Origin: Pseudomonas sp. KBW05
Lineage (GTDB): Bacteria > Pseudomonadota > Gammaproteobacteria > Pseudomonadales > Pseudomonadaceae
DNA: 64,000 bases
NCBI RefSeq assembly: GCF_003852405.1
Contig: NZ_QAJM01000027.1
Span: forward strand, 62,001 to 126,000
Direction: 5' to 3'
A program made the position numbers and the translations under genes. Below the pieces are notes generated by a model, which did not search any database, was not told where the DNA came from, and was given only the letters and a program-made list of their open reading frames with translations. Positions 56,296-63,953 of the stretch are shown in pieces (the stretch's first letter is position 1; each line of letters starts with the position of its first letter).

Positions 56296-56706
56296 ATGTC
56301 TAGCGGTGCTGTTGATCAGAATCTGCGTGAACGAGAGAAGCTCAGGAGGAAAGCTTTATGGGCGCTATCCGATCTTCTGCCGGGCGATCCCAAGGCCACT
56401 CCATTCGTGTCTATGCTCGACGAAATCGCACGCCAGGATGAAGCCGACAGGTTGCTGAAAGATGTGGCGAAACTAGAGGATCTTCGCGACCTTGTGGTTA
56501 TCGATCCTCGCTCGAGCGGCCTCCAAATTGTTCGTGAAGAGAGCATTCCGGAACCGTGGCGAGAGCGATTCCTCCAAGCGAGCATCGGATCGACTCGGGT
56601 TGAAACAGGCCCTTTCCTTAATGATTTTGAAAAATTTATTAATCTTTGGAAGCACGAAAATCAGCGCCTAGAAGCGTACCGATCAGCTATCGACGAAAAA
56701 ATCTAG
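56296..56706 (+). CDS. Unknown 136-aa protein
   Basis: Not recognised. A soluble helical protein with a charged beginning, a central motif SSGLQIVREESIPEPWRERFLQAS and ending SAIDEKI. GGAGGAGAACCTA precedes the ATG at 56296. It lies between copies B and C of the dispersed repeat, with the 173-aa gene 68 bases after it. Confidence 0.65.
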   Translation: MSSGAVDQNLREREKLRRKALWALSDLLPGDPKATPFVSMLDEIARQDEADRLLKDVAKLEDLRDLVVIDPRSSGLQIVREESIPEPWRERFLQASIGSTRVETGPFLNDFEKFINLWKHENQRLEAYRSAIDEKI

Positions 56707-56774
56707 GAAAGCATCTCAAGTTTCTCGAAACGCATCCGTTTGTATTTACAAGAGCAAATATATAAGGCGTTTCC

Positions 56775-57296
56775 ATGAAGCTTCATCCGACTTCAAAAGC
56801 ATCTTCTGATTTTCGTCTTTGTAGAGAGTTCGACTGCTGGCGCGGCCTAGATTTTGACGAGAAATACAAATGCGCAATCGAAGTGCTACCGTCGGCGCGC
56901 ATCATGATCGAGCTGGACATCGTGAGGCTCAGTGTCACTCCTGACGTCGCACAAGAGATTTCATCATGCCTGAGAGAAGCACTGGCTATAGGTGGTGATG
57001 AGGAAGCTGATCAAGCCGTAGGCGAAAGTCGTCCGACTGGATTGTTCAAGGTTCGCAGATTGATTGGAATACGCGGCTTTCAATACTCGGCTTCTGGCGA
57101 GATTGCATTTGAAGATGCGAGCGCAAACGTCTGTGAGGAGTCACTTTCAGGCACCACGTCAATCGTGGTCTGCACAATTGAGGGCGGGGGTTATGAGTTG
57201 GTATTTCCTTTTATGTGTTACTCGTTCACTGAAGATGATGCGTTTTGGCTGAGCGACGTCTTGCTTAGCGCCTGCCAAAAAATCACGAAGCCTTAA
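56775..57296 (+). CDS. Unknown 173-aa protein
   Basis: Not recognised. A soluble protein, acidic overall, with several Cys, a helical middle (AQEISSCLREALAIGGDEEADQ) and a beta-rich C-terminus, SIVVCTIEGGGYELVFPFMCYSF. It is probably a small accessory protein. It and the preceding gene lie between two copies of the dispersed repeat as one module. The start is ATG at 56775 with AAGGCG upstream. Confidence 0.65.
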   Translation: MKLHPTSKASSDFRLCREFDCWRGLDFDEKYKCAIEVLPSARIMIELDIVRLSVTPDVAQEISSCLREALAIGGDEEADQAVGESRPTGLFKVRRLIGIRGFQYSASGEIAFEDASANVCEESLSGTTSIVVCTIEGGGYELVFPFMCYSFTEDDAFWLSDVLLSACQKITKP

Positions 57297-57631
57297 ATCG
57301 AAAGATTTCCGCACAGAATGACTGCAATGACAACGTCACGAGGTTGAACAGCCAGGAACAAACTTCATCCATGCTGCCCGTACGCAATCAAGGCAGGTCG
57401 TATGCGCCCGGCGCAGCGATTAAGAAAATGCTCAGCAGTTGTTATGGAGCCTCCTTTTCATAGAAGTCGGCGCGAGCTACATAGAGGTGTTCGACTACCA
57501 CTTACGCCAGAGGGTCAGCTCGTGAAGTAAATACGAGCCTCGCTGGCGTTTGTTCGGTGGCGCAGGAGAGGATGAAAAGCAGGTCAGCCTACTCTCGATG
57601 AGGCTCCAAACTGGCTGGCCACCCGGTATCC
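57297..57631. other. Intergenic stretch, no gene supported
   Basis: About 335 bases between the 173-aa gene and the convergent small gene at 57632. I see no gene or RNA; a weak resemblance to the GGATG part of the dispersed repeat near 57570 was judged too poor. Confidence 0.35.
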
Positions 57632-57823
57632 CTATTTCTTAACCAGATCTTTGTACCTTTCTCGAGAGGCCAGAATCTGGTCTCTGAGCTCTTCAGGATC
57701 AATTTTCATGCCGCCCCGAGGGGTGGTCTGCAGCGTCTTCAAGCTGTTCACCGCTTTGATGAATTCTCGTTCTTCAGCCTGTATCCATTCAGGACGTTTG
57801 TCTTTCCAAAATGACCATAACAT
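57632..57823 (-). CDS. Small 63-aa charged protein
   Basis: Not recognised. It starts MLWSFWKDKRPEWIQ and is helical and charged to the end (RDQILASRERYKDLVKK). The start at 57823 is chosen because upstream codons run into copy C of the repeat. Weak site (GGGGTTAG) before the ATG. The role is unknown. Confidence 0.5.
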   Translation of the reverse strand: MLWSFWKDKRPEWIQAEEREFIKAVNSLKTLQTTPRGGMKIDPEELRDQILASRERYKDLVKK

Positions 57824-57908
57824 CGGGCTAACCCCACCACTGATTGGATGGAAGCAGTATGTGGGAGCTGCGGGTAATGTCCAAGCCGAGAAGTGACTCA
57901 GGTCATCA

Positions 57909-58027
57909 TGCAAGCGGAGCGCGCAGACCAGGAAGGTCGAAGGCATGAGGATGGAAGCCCGCAGGGCCAAGACCCGTCGATAGACGGGGCTTGGTTTACG
58001 ACAGCCATCCCCAGAGGGGAATGCCCC
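57909..58027 (+). repeat. Dispersed structured element, copy C
   Basis: Plus-strand copy: TGCAAGCGGAGCGCGCAGACC, a hairpin with GGTCG, GAGGATGGAAGCCCGCAGGGC, a stem ACCCGTCGATAGACGGG, GCTTGGTTTACGACAGCC, ATCC and CCCCAGAGGGG. Stem positions change in both arms relative to copies A and B, which points to conserved base pairing. Confidence 0.88.
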
Positions 58028-58045
58028 AAAAATAGCATCTAACGG

Positions 58046-58645
58046 TTATCGAACCGCGCGCTGATCGTTCGTACGAGAAGCTACACCCATGGCGTAAAGA
58101 TCATAAGTCTTTCGCAACAACAATTCGTCATCAGACGATACATGCGCATGCATGAAGACTGTCGACAAGAAACGCTTCCGTTCGCCATTGCCAATCTCAG
58201 ACCAAACCCTTGGTTGCCCTTGAGCATCTGGGACTGCCAAGCGATCAAGAAGGTACTCCTCAAGGCTATGCAACCGATGCAAGCCGTCGATCAAAATATC
58301 GCTGCTCTCAGCCATTGCTCGTCCCGAACCCGAATCACACCACTCATTAGTGAGATAGCTTCCGAGATCCCCTCCAGTCCACACAGAAATGATGAACCGA
58401 GACTTTTGCCCCAGATTCCAGACTACTGGGCGATGCCAAGATGGAACAGGAATGCCCATTACAAACTCCGCAGCCCAAGGGTACTTCTCGTGTGCAACAG
58501 ACGGCTCGACCAAGTGTTTTTCCCAGCGAGAAACGAGGATATCAATCGGATATTGGTTGGTGCTGGTTGCCAAAATTTGACGTGGCATTCGGAGGCTGGG
58601 ATCTGAAATTTCGTCGTCCGCGTAGCGCTGAAATTTGGAAGTCAT
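58046..58645 (-). CDS. DUF262-like (GmrSD/ParB-fold) minimal protein
   Basis: A 199-aa protein. The block PVPSWHRPVVWNLGQKSRFI, followed by SVWTGGDLGSYLTN and ILIDGLHRLHSLEEYL, copies the order in DUF262 domains (xx-Y-Q-R-P-Y-x-W; x-D-G-Q-Q-R), with Gln replaced by Leu and His. DUF262 is an NTPase/ParB-like fold used in GmrSD-type restriction and toxins. This is unusually short and lacks the nuclease domain of GmrSD. It overlaps its upstream gene by four bases. Role in defence is an inference. Confidence 0.72.
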   Translation of the reverse strand: MTSKFQRYADDEISDPSLRMPRQILATSTNQYPIDILVSRWEKHLVEPSVAHEKYPWAAEFVMGIPVPSWHRPVVWNLGQKSRFIISVWTGGDLGSYLTNEWCDSGSGRAMAESSDILIDGLHRLHSLEEYLLDRLAVPDAQGQPRVWSEIGNGERKRFLSTVFMHAHVSSDDELLLRKTYDLYAMGVASRTNDQRAVR

Positions 58646-58962
58646 GAATGTCCTTGGAGGAGGGGAGTGCTAAAGGTGGACGAACCATTGGTGCGGATGA
58701 AATGACGCCGCCACTCATCAACGATTGAGATGATCAGTAAGTCACGCTCTGTTGAGATTTCGATTTGCTCACCGTCGACCAGCGCTTGCGCATAGCCCTC
58801 AGCGAAGGCTGCAGCTCTGTCAAAGTCGGAAGGGGAGTCAGAGGACGCGATGTAGCTGACTAAGCGCTCCCACGCCCTGCGTTGACGATGACCCTGGGTG
58901 GTCTCGGCAAACGGCACGGCGCCTGTCAGGCATCGTGCAAATGCGATCGTTGGTAGGTTCAA
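58642..58962 (-). CDS. Unknown 106-aa partner of the DUF262-like gene
   Basis: Not recognised. A soluble helical protein with AFAEGYAQALVDGEQIEIST in the middle. Its stop overlaps the DUF262-like ATG by four bases (ATGA), so the pair is translationally coupled. The start is TTG at 58962 without a clear site. Being first in the pair it may be an antitoxin or a specificity partner, but this is a guess. Confidence 0.62.
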   Translation of the reverse strand: MNLPTIAFARCLTGAVPFAETTQGHRQRRAWERLVSYIASSDSPSDFDRAAAFAEGYAQALVDGEQIEISTERDLLIISIVDEWRRHFIRTNGSSTFSTPLLQGHS

Positions 58963-59099
58963 AACCGGTTTCTCTAGATGTCATAGATATGAAAAACGGT
59001 TCGTTTTTCGAAACCTTGAGCCGTGTAGGAAGTTTTTTTGTGCCGACGCAAACAAGCTGCTGCAGACCACAGCTTTCAACTCTGACTATATGGGGTTAG

Positions 59100-59279
59100 C
59101 TGACCCGCCACATTCGAACTGATCTTGCCGACACCTTACGTTCTTGGATTGAAGAGGCAGGAACGACATTCAGGTCTGACTTGGCTCTGTTCTATTACTA
59201 CCTTTGGGAAAATGACGTAGCTTTGGCACAAGGTACACCGGCATGCATGAACCAGGTACTTACAGGGAGGAGCAGATGA
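59100..59279 (+). pseudogene. Short frame ahead of the exoribonuclease (no normal start)
   Basis: A 59-codon open frame beginning after a TAG. It encodes a plausible protein part (DLADTLRSWIEEAGTTFRSD, FYYYLWENDVALAQG) but has no ATG, GTG or TTG near its start, only CTG at 59100. Its TGA overlaps the ATG at 59276 (ATGA), as in coupled pairs. It looks like the 3' part of a gene, likely truncated. Confidence 0.45.
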
Positions 59280-59285
59280 AGCTAT

Positions 59286-59777
59286 ATGGACTGTGAGTTC
59301 ACACAGCTGAACCGAGATACGAAGCTGATTTCCTTGGCGCTCGTGTCCGAAGCCGGGCACGAGTTTTACGTCGAGCTCACAGATACATATCTAGTGGGGG
59401 ACTGCAGCGATTTCGTGATCCTGAACGTGCTGCCTCAGCTCAACCTAGCGGCGCACGGGCAAACCTTGGTCGAAGCCCAATTCTCACTGCTCGCTTTCCT
59501 GAGTGATCTGGAAGACCCCCTCGAGGTTTGCTCTGATGCTCCAGAATGGGATTGGGATCTCTTCTGCCAACTAGCCTACGTAGATCATCGTTGGCCAGGT
59601 AACGTTGCCAATCGCGCGACTAACCTGATCCTACTATTCAGGCATCTCGAAGCGGATGATATCGGCAACGTGACGCTCCCGGAACTTCCACATCACGCGC
59701 TGCTGGATGCTCGCCTCTTAGCCGACCTTTATCGTCGACTGACTGCCGGTTCCAAACGAGGCACTGGACATGACTGA
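59286..59777 (+). CDS. DEDD-type 3'-5' exoribonuclease with a shifted start
   Basis: A 163-aa DnaQ-fold exonuclease of the Rv2179c type. The acidic DCEFTQL, then SLALVSEAG, and the C-terminal HHALLDAR are present. A normal N-terminus is MKLYMDCEF. Here a GGAGGAG site precedes ATG 59276, which reads Met-Lys-Leu-Tyr then goes out of frame and ends in TGA. Restoring two bases in the TATATA run would join it to the frame at 59286. The frame from ATG 59286 is complete but lacks the first strand and its ATG is far from the site. It is probably disabled or poorly translated. Confidence 0.7.
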   Translation: MDCEFTQLNRDTKLISLALVSEAGHEFYVELTDTYLVGDCSDFVILNVLPQLNLAAHGQTLVEAQFSLLAFLSDLEDPLEVCSDAPEWDWDLFCQLAYVDHRWPGNVANRATNLILLFRHLEADDIGNVTLPELPHHALLDARLLADLYRRLTAGSKRGTGHD

Positions 59778-59784
59778 TGATCTT

Positions 59785-59817
59785 CGTAACGACAGCCGCC
59801 CCCGGAGGGGTACGCCC
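59785..59817 (+). repeat. Dispersed structured element, partial copy E
   Basis: Only the 3' portion is present: GTAACGACAGCC, then CCCCCGGAGGGG and GCCC. The left part of the element is missing. It lies directly after the exoribonuclease stop and before the OLD-like gene. Confidence 0.7.
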
Positions 59818-60087
59818 GACTACTGGAAATGCACAGATTACCGAACAGCTCGTTGATCAAATGACCGAGGCACTACGCCCAACGCGCAAGATCGTATGTT
59901 CTGCTCAATGCCACCTCGTCGCCAGAAGACAGCCTCTTAGCAGGCGCTGGTTGCAGCTGTTCGACTTCCGGCCCTCCATGGCATCATCCGGAGGCGTTAC
60001 CTCTGCGCTCACGCTTGCTGGCCTCAGCTTGTTAGTTACTGATGGGCCTACTAAGCCACGACGGATTCTCAGGAAGAAAGGACTCTC

Positions 60088-60900
60088 ATGTATTTACGTA
60101 CCTTAGATATTCACGGTTTCAAATGCTTCGGCGTGCCTTTCACAATTGACTTCCACGATGGCCTCAATGTTTTAGTGGGCGAGAACGGAGCGGGTAAGAC
60201 AGGGGTCATCGCAGCCGTCCGCCAGATCTTTAACGACTCCGAATCGGGCAAACGCCTGATCAACGAGAGAGATTTTCACCGTGGATTTCACGAGGCGGCA
60301 GTAGCCGCACAAAGGATTGATATTCGAGCAACATTTTCTGACCTCGATGAGAATGACGCAATCGCTTTCAGGGACTGGTGCGGCAACGAAGAGGAGGCAA
60401 AACTCACTTTTACCGCGCTCAATTTAGAATCTCGGGGGAGGTTCAAAAGCCAGCTATATGGCGGGTATGCGCATGCTGCGGCGCTGGAAACCGAAACCCT
60501 TGACCTTATTCACTGCATTTATTTACCCCCTCTGCGTGATGCGGAAACAAAACTTCGGGATGGGCGGCAATCCCGGCTAGCCCGGCTGCTGAAGGCGCTC
60601 TGCCGCAAGGAACTTAATGCCGCTCGTAAGGAAGGGAAACTGCACCCCTTGGAGGAGCGAGTTGGTGCGTTCAACCAAGAGCTCTCCGCGAGCGACGATT
60701 ACGCAATCAAGCAAGCGAATGAACGAATTGGGAATAGCTTGAGAGCCGCGTTAGGAATGCACCTGTCCCAGAACACGCTCATTCAGTTCTCGGAAGTGGT
60801 CTCAAAGCCTGCGCGCCGCGTCGTTCTTCATCACGGCGGAGAGAGGAGGGACTTCATCTCTCATCAAGAGAAGAATTCATCCCCAGGTATCTTTGAGTGA
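60088..60900 (+). pseudogene. OLD-family ATPase/nuclease, truncated
   Basis: The frame MYLRTLDIHGFKCFG starts a typical OLD-like AAA domain, with Walker A GENGAGKT at residues 31-38 and YLPPLRDAE later. It ends at 270 aa before the signature, Walker B and TOPRIM nuclease. Full-length relatives have around 550-650 aa. GGAAGAAAGGA precedes the ATG. OLD proteins act in defence against phages (as in Gabija). Only the N-terminal ATPase half remains, so it is probably nonfunctional. Confidence 0.75.
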
Positions 60901-61217
60901 AAGAGACGCATCAGAGCATAAAATTTGGGACGCCTTCGACATTTGAGATATCGCATTTGCTTGGGGCCCTTCGGCGGAGGGGGTAGGAGCCACATCTTCA
61001 TTGAGCCACCGCCTGACTCTGGTGTGCGTAGCACGATGTGGCCGTGATTATCGCGAATGTAGCCATTCGCTATAAATCCTAGATGTAAGCCTGGATAGGA
61101 GTAGACCGAACCTTCGTGAAAGTAGGCGAGTGGACGGCCACAGTATGCATATAAGTGCTCGTCGTCATCTGTATACGCGATCGGCTTGTGTTGCATATCA
61201 TAGAAATCTAGGCTCAT
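60864..61217 (-). CDS. 4-fold beta-flower-type protein
   Basis: A 117-aa protein. The repeated small units IAYTDDDEHLYAYCGRPLAYF, EGSVYSYPGLHLGFIANGY, and IRDNHGHIV resemble the 4-fold beta flower domain found in small bacterial proteins. The C-terminus is Pro- and Lys-rich. It starts at 61217 with GAAGAG upstream; 61229 is an alternative. It overlaps the end of the truncated OLD gene by 37 bases in the opposite direction. Confidence 0.7.
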   Translation of the reverse strand: MSLDFYDMQHKPIAYTDDDEHLYAYCGRPLAYFHEGSVYSYPGLHLGFIANGYIRDNHGHIVLRTPESGGGSMKMWLLPPPPKGPKQMRYLKCRRRPKFYALMRLFHSKIPGDEFFS

Positions 61218-61285
61218 GAGGCTCTTCATTGCAGCGATGGGAGAACAGGGCACTTGCGTGCCCCGAGCTCTGTTAAGCAGCCAAA

Positions 61286-61432
61286 TTACTTGGATGCTTT
61301 AGGGCGAATGACGATACGAAACGGCTGACCGTTTGCACGTCGAATCACTTTCCCGGTTTTGGTGGTGATGGTCATGCGATAGATGACCTCACCTTCCTCG
61401 TCGGGCTTTTCGAACATCTCAATCTGGGACAT
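61286..61432 (-). CDS. Small 48-aa protein
   Basis: The frame starts at ATG 61432 with GGAGACATTTT upstream and encodes a 48-residue basic protein, MSQIEMFEKPDEEGEVIYRM to ending RPKASK. The strong site and even codon use suggest a real gene. It has no known family. It precedes the beta-flower-type gene on the same strand and may be co-transcribed with it. Confidence 0.65.
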   Translation of the reverse strand: MSQIEMFEKPDEEGEVIYRMTITTKTGKVIRRANGQPFRIVIRPKASK

Positions 61433-61571
61433 AAAATGTCTCCTGCTGAGGTAGGCTCAAACACAGAACTCGCTCCCTTGCGAAAGGAGCTCACAGGGGC
61501 TACCATCGCAAAGCTTTCTTCAACGAAGCGCGAGAGACATCTGGAGTCTGTTCAGACGTCTTTTCCCAAAG

Positions 61572-61604
61572 GCCGGTCAAGGTGCGAACTTGATCGGCTT
61601 TTTT
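61572..61604 (+). terminator. Plus-strand terminator with no known gene upstream
   Basis: GCCGGTCAAG (61572-61581) and CTTGATCGGC (61589-61598) form a ten-base stem with one G-U pair, a seven-base loop and a TTTTTT tail. The only plus-strand sequence before it is the 140-base stretch after 61432. It could end a small RNA from that stretch. Confidence 0.8.
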
Positions 61605-61700
61605 GTTTCTGGCTTTCCATCATCTAGTCCAATGCAGGCTCAGAAGCCTCCTCGTAGCGCTAGTGATGAATATGTATCGGTGCCATTTGCATAGCCTATC

Positions 61701-61717
61701 ATCATCATTTTGATGAC
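61701..61717. promoter_or_regulatory. Candidate operator of the WYL regulator
   Basis: TCATCA (61702-61707) and TGATGA (61711-61716) form a six-base inverted repeat with a three-base spacer, about 75 bases before the WYL gene. Repressors of the BrxR/CapW type bind such palindromes at their own promoters. Binding is not proven. Confidence 0.5.
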
Positions 61718-61788
61718 GTCAACTGCTCATGTGTTATGCTGGGTGAAAGGTGACGGCTTGACCGACTATTAGATTCTATGGAGATGAC

Positions 61789-62667
61789 ATGATTGATTTG
61801 AGCGAGTACAGCCAAGCGCAACGGGAGCGCCTGGTGTACATCGATTTCCGCCTCTACTTCACAGGCGCCGTCTCACGGGCGGATCTCATGGATAGGTTTG
61901 GCGTAGGTGCCGCTGCTGCCACCCGTGATTTCGCTCAGTACAAGGATGTTGCTCCACAGAATACGGAGCTCGACACGGTCACGAAGCAGTACGTGATACG
62001 CGAAAAATTCTCTCCATTGATCGCGCACGCATCTGAGCGAGTTCTCACTGCGCTTTCGCAGGGGTTCGGCTATGGCTTGGATTCATATGAAAAGCCGCTG
62101 ATCCCCCACGAGTCGGTTTCGTTGCTCAGCAAACCTAAGGTGGAGGTTTTAGCGCCCATCACCAGGGCAATTCACCTCAAACGGGTCGTTAAAATCAGCT
62201 ACACCTCCGGTTCAGGCCAGTCAGAGCGAACCGTAGTACCGTTCGCTATTGGTTGTGACGGTCTTCGCTGGCACGTCCGGGCGTTTGATCGAAAGCGTAA
62301 GAAGTTTGCAGACTTCGTTCTAACCCGAGTGGGGCATGCTGAAATTCAGATGGGGGAGAAAGCTGGAGACGATGAAACGCCCAAGCATGATGATCAATGG
62401 AATCGGATGCTCGAACTACCCATTGTTCCGCATCCCGATAAAGACTCTACAGAGATCGTAAAGCGCGATTACGACATGCTTGATGGGGTGCTCAAACTAC
62501 GCGTGCGCGCCGCAATGGCGGGCTACGTACTGCAGCAGTACCACGTAGATTGTTCTCCAGATCACAGCATCGCGGACAAGGCTTACCGACTATGGCTCAA
62601 GGATCCTTTAGCGCTCTATGGAGTTGAGAGCTCCATGTTCGCGCCTGGCTACCAAAGTCCTAATTAA
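61789..62667 (+). CDS. WYL-domain transcriptional regulator (BrxR/CapW-like)
   Basis: A 292-aa protein. The N-terminus is a winged HTH (YIDFRLYFTGAVSRADLMDR, then GVGAAAATRDFAQY), the middle is the WYL domain (LKRVVKISYTSGSGQSERTV, GLRWHVRAFD), and a C-terminal dimerisation part follows. The length and order match BrxR/CapW repressors that control phage-defence operons and are released by a ligand. It is convergent with the HEPN/Abi-like gene downstream and has a palindrome upstream. Confidence 0.85.
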   Translation: MIDLSEYSQAQRERLVYIDFRLYFTGAVSRADLMDRFGVGAAAATRDFAQYKDVAPQNTELDTVTKQYVIREKFSPLIAHASERVLTALSQGFGYGLDSYEKPLIPHESVSLLSKPKVEVLAPITRAIHLKRVVKISYTSGSGQSERTVVPFAIGCDGLRWHVRAFDRKRKKFADFVLTRVGHAEIQMGEKAGDDETPKHDDQWNRMLELPIVPHPDKDSTEIVKRDYDMLDGVLKLRVRAAMAGYVLQQYHVDCSPDHSIADKAYRLWLKDPLALYGVESSMFAPGYQSPN

Positions 62668-62726
62668 TTACCAGCCTAAAGCGCAGCACCGGAGAAAAGC
62701 TGTTCGCTATAGGCGCTATCTGTTCC

Positions 62727-63470
62727 TCACCCGTTGTTGGCCAGTCGATTCAAGAGTGCCCGACTGGTCACCAAAGCTATATGAAGACGCATGGTTGAAT
62801 GGTCTTCATCCGAAAGGCCTTTATGCGAACCATCTGAGTGCAACATCTTCATCAGCCCGTTGAGCATACCTTTCCCATCTTGGCTCCATTCTGAACGGCT
62901 TTCCGATAAAAAACCGCGATTGGCCAACGCTTGAAAACCGTTGTTCAAGCCCGGGTGCGGAGGGAGGTCAGCGGACGCAATCTGCGTTGCTATCTCCAGA
63001 ATGAGGCTCTCAATGAATGTCCTGATCTGCGCGTTTGCTGCAGCCCAGTCGCCTCTCGTATGCGCGTCTATAGCCTGATCAAGATGACCGCAAGATCTGA
63101 GGTAACCAAATCGTTTCAGGTGCTGGTGAACTTGATCATCGCCCGCAGGCAAGTCCACATTTCTTGGCAAGCTTCGCCGTAACCAAGGAGGTGTGCCCTG
63201 TCCGCAGTCGCCAGTATCCCAGGAAACAGTGAACCCATCCCGCGCTAGGCAGCGCTCGAATTGTTCCTGTTGCTTATGTACGGAAGGCAAGCTCATGAGC
63301 CGAACGGCTTCACGAATCAGGGCTTCGCCATGCGTCATCTGACCTTCTCTAGCCCAGAAAACCAACCCAGCCCGCTCCAAGAGTATCTTATTGAATACAA
63401 CTCTTTTTTTCGGAACCGACAGCTCACCTCCGAAAGGTACCCACTGATCAAGCTCAAGCCGTTGCACCAT
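62727..63470 (-). CDS. Possible HEPN/Abi-C-like protein
   Basis: A 247-aa protein. The C-terminal half HLDQAIDAHTRGDWAAANAQ, LNGLMKMLHSDGSHKGLSDE, followed by MRLHIALVTSRALLNRL, resembles C-terminal helical domains of abortive-infection or HEPN-type proteins. The N-terminal half is not recognised. The start at 63470 (ATG) has no strong site. It is convergent with the WYL regulator. A role in defence is inferred from the neighbours. Confidence 0.55.
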   Translation of the reverse strand: MVQRLELDQWVPFGGELSVPKKRVVFNKILLERAGLVFWAREGQMTHGEALIREAVRLMSLPSVHKQQEQFERCLARDGFTVSWDTGDCGQGTPPWLRRSLPRNVDLPAGDDQVHQHLKRFGYLRSCGHLDQAIDAHTRGDWAAANAQIRTFIESLILEIATQIASADLPPHPGLNNGFQALANRGFLSESRSEWSQDGKGMLNGLMKMLHSDGSHKGLSDEDHSTMRLHIALVTSRALLNRLANNG

Positions 63471-63541
63471 CAAATCAAAGCCTGCGTTTGTTCCTGCTTT
63501 CTCAATAAAATCCGACGCAGCCAGTAGGTGTGGGCGCTGCT

Positions 63542-63650
63542 GGTTCTGACACTTTATTCCAATGGTTATGACCCACCTACGCTGGAGGTTCTGACCATCC
63601 TTTCCAGTGATTGTGATCCACTACGCTGATGATTCTGGCCCACCCGCCAA
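63542..63650. repeat. Tandem imperfect repeats, IS21-end-like
   Basis: Two units of about 45 bases start with GGTTCTGAC (63542 and 63587) and share TTCCA-TG-TT-TGA-CCAC-TACGCTG. A third partial unit begins GATTCTGGCCCACC at 63631. Repeats of this kind mark the ends of IS21-family elements. A partial istB-like gene lies 300 bases further right. Confidence 0.55.
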
Positions 63651-63692
63651 GGGTAATATGGATGCAATTTCAAACCGCCTTGACTCCATCAA

Positions 63693-63923
63693 TTGCACGT
63701 CGAGAAAATTAGTTCAAACGCCTATGCTGATCTGGGCACACCACATGCGAACACAATGCAGCGCAAAGCTATGCTCGTCGTGCGTATCAGTGATGTTATT
63801 TCCGCTTTGGAGGCTTGGTTAAAGGGACATTTTCGAGATGCCGACGAAGCCGTAGTGCATGCCTGCTTACTCCACCTGAGATGCAGCTCACTGACTCGGC
63901 TATTTTCGCGGGCGCGAAAATAG
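63693..63923 (+). pseudogene. Remnant of a HigA-like XRE antitoxin
   Basis: The frame SSNAYADLGTPHANTMQRKAML resembles the start of HigA-like antitoxins (S-x-N-V-Y-A-D-L-G), but the HTH helices that should follow VVRISDVI are missing and the read jumps to LKGHFRDADEAVVHACLLHL, the family C-terminus. It is probably an internally deleted remnant. A possible toxin partner is not seen. Confidence 0.5.
63900..63923. repeat. Perfect inverted repeat at the right edge
   Basis: CTATTTTCGCG (63900-63910) and CGCGAAAATAG (63913-63923) are exact inverted arms with a two-base spacer. A second hairpin (AGCGAAGGGG with CCCCCTCCGCT) follows up to 63950. Both lie between the antitoxin remnant and the possible istB end and could be bidirectional terminators. 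Confidence 0.7.
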
Positions 63924-63953
63924 CGAAGGGGACAATGCCCCCTCCGCTATCGG

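Noticed and set aside
50732-58027. Integron attC sites as an explanation of the dispersed element
   Set aside because: The GTTAGGC/GCCTAAC-type core ends of attC are absent, and no integron integrase is in the window.
59777-60106. A 109-aa open frame between the exoribonuclease and OLD-like genes
   Set aside because: It contains the 3' fragment of the dispersed repeat and overlaps both neighbours; no family.
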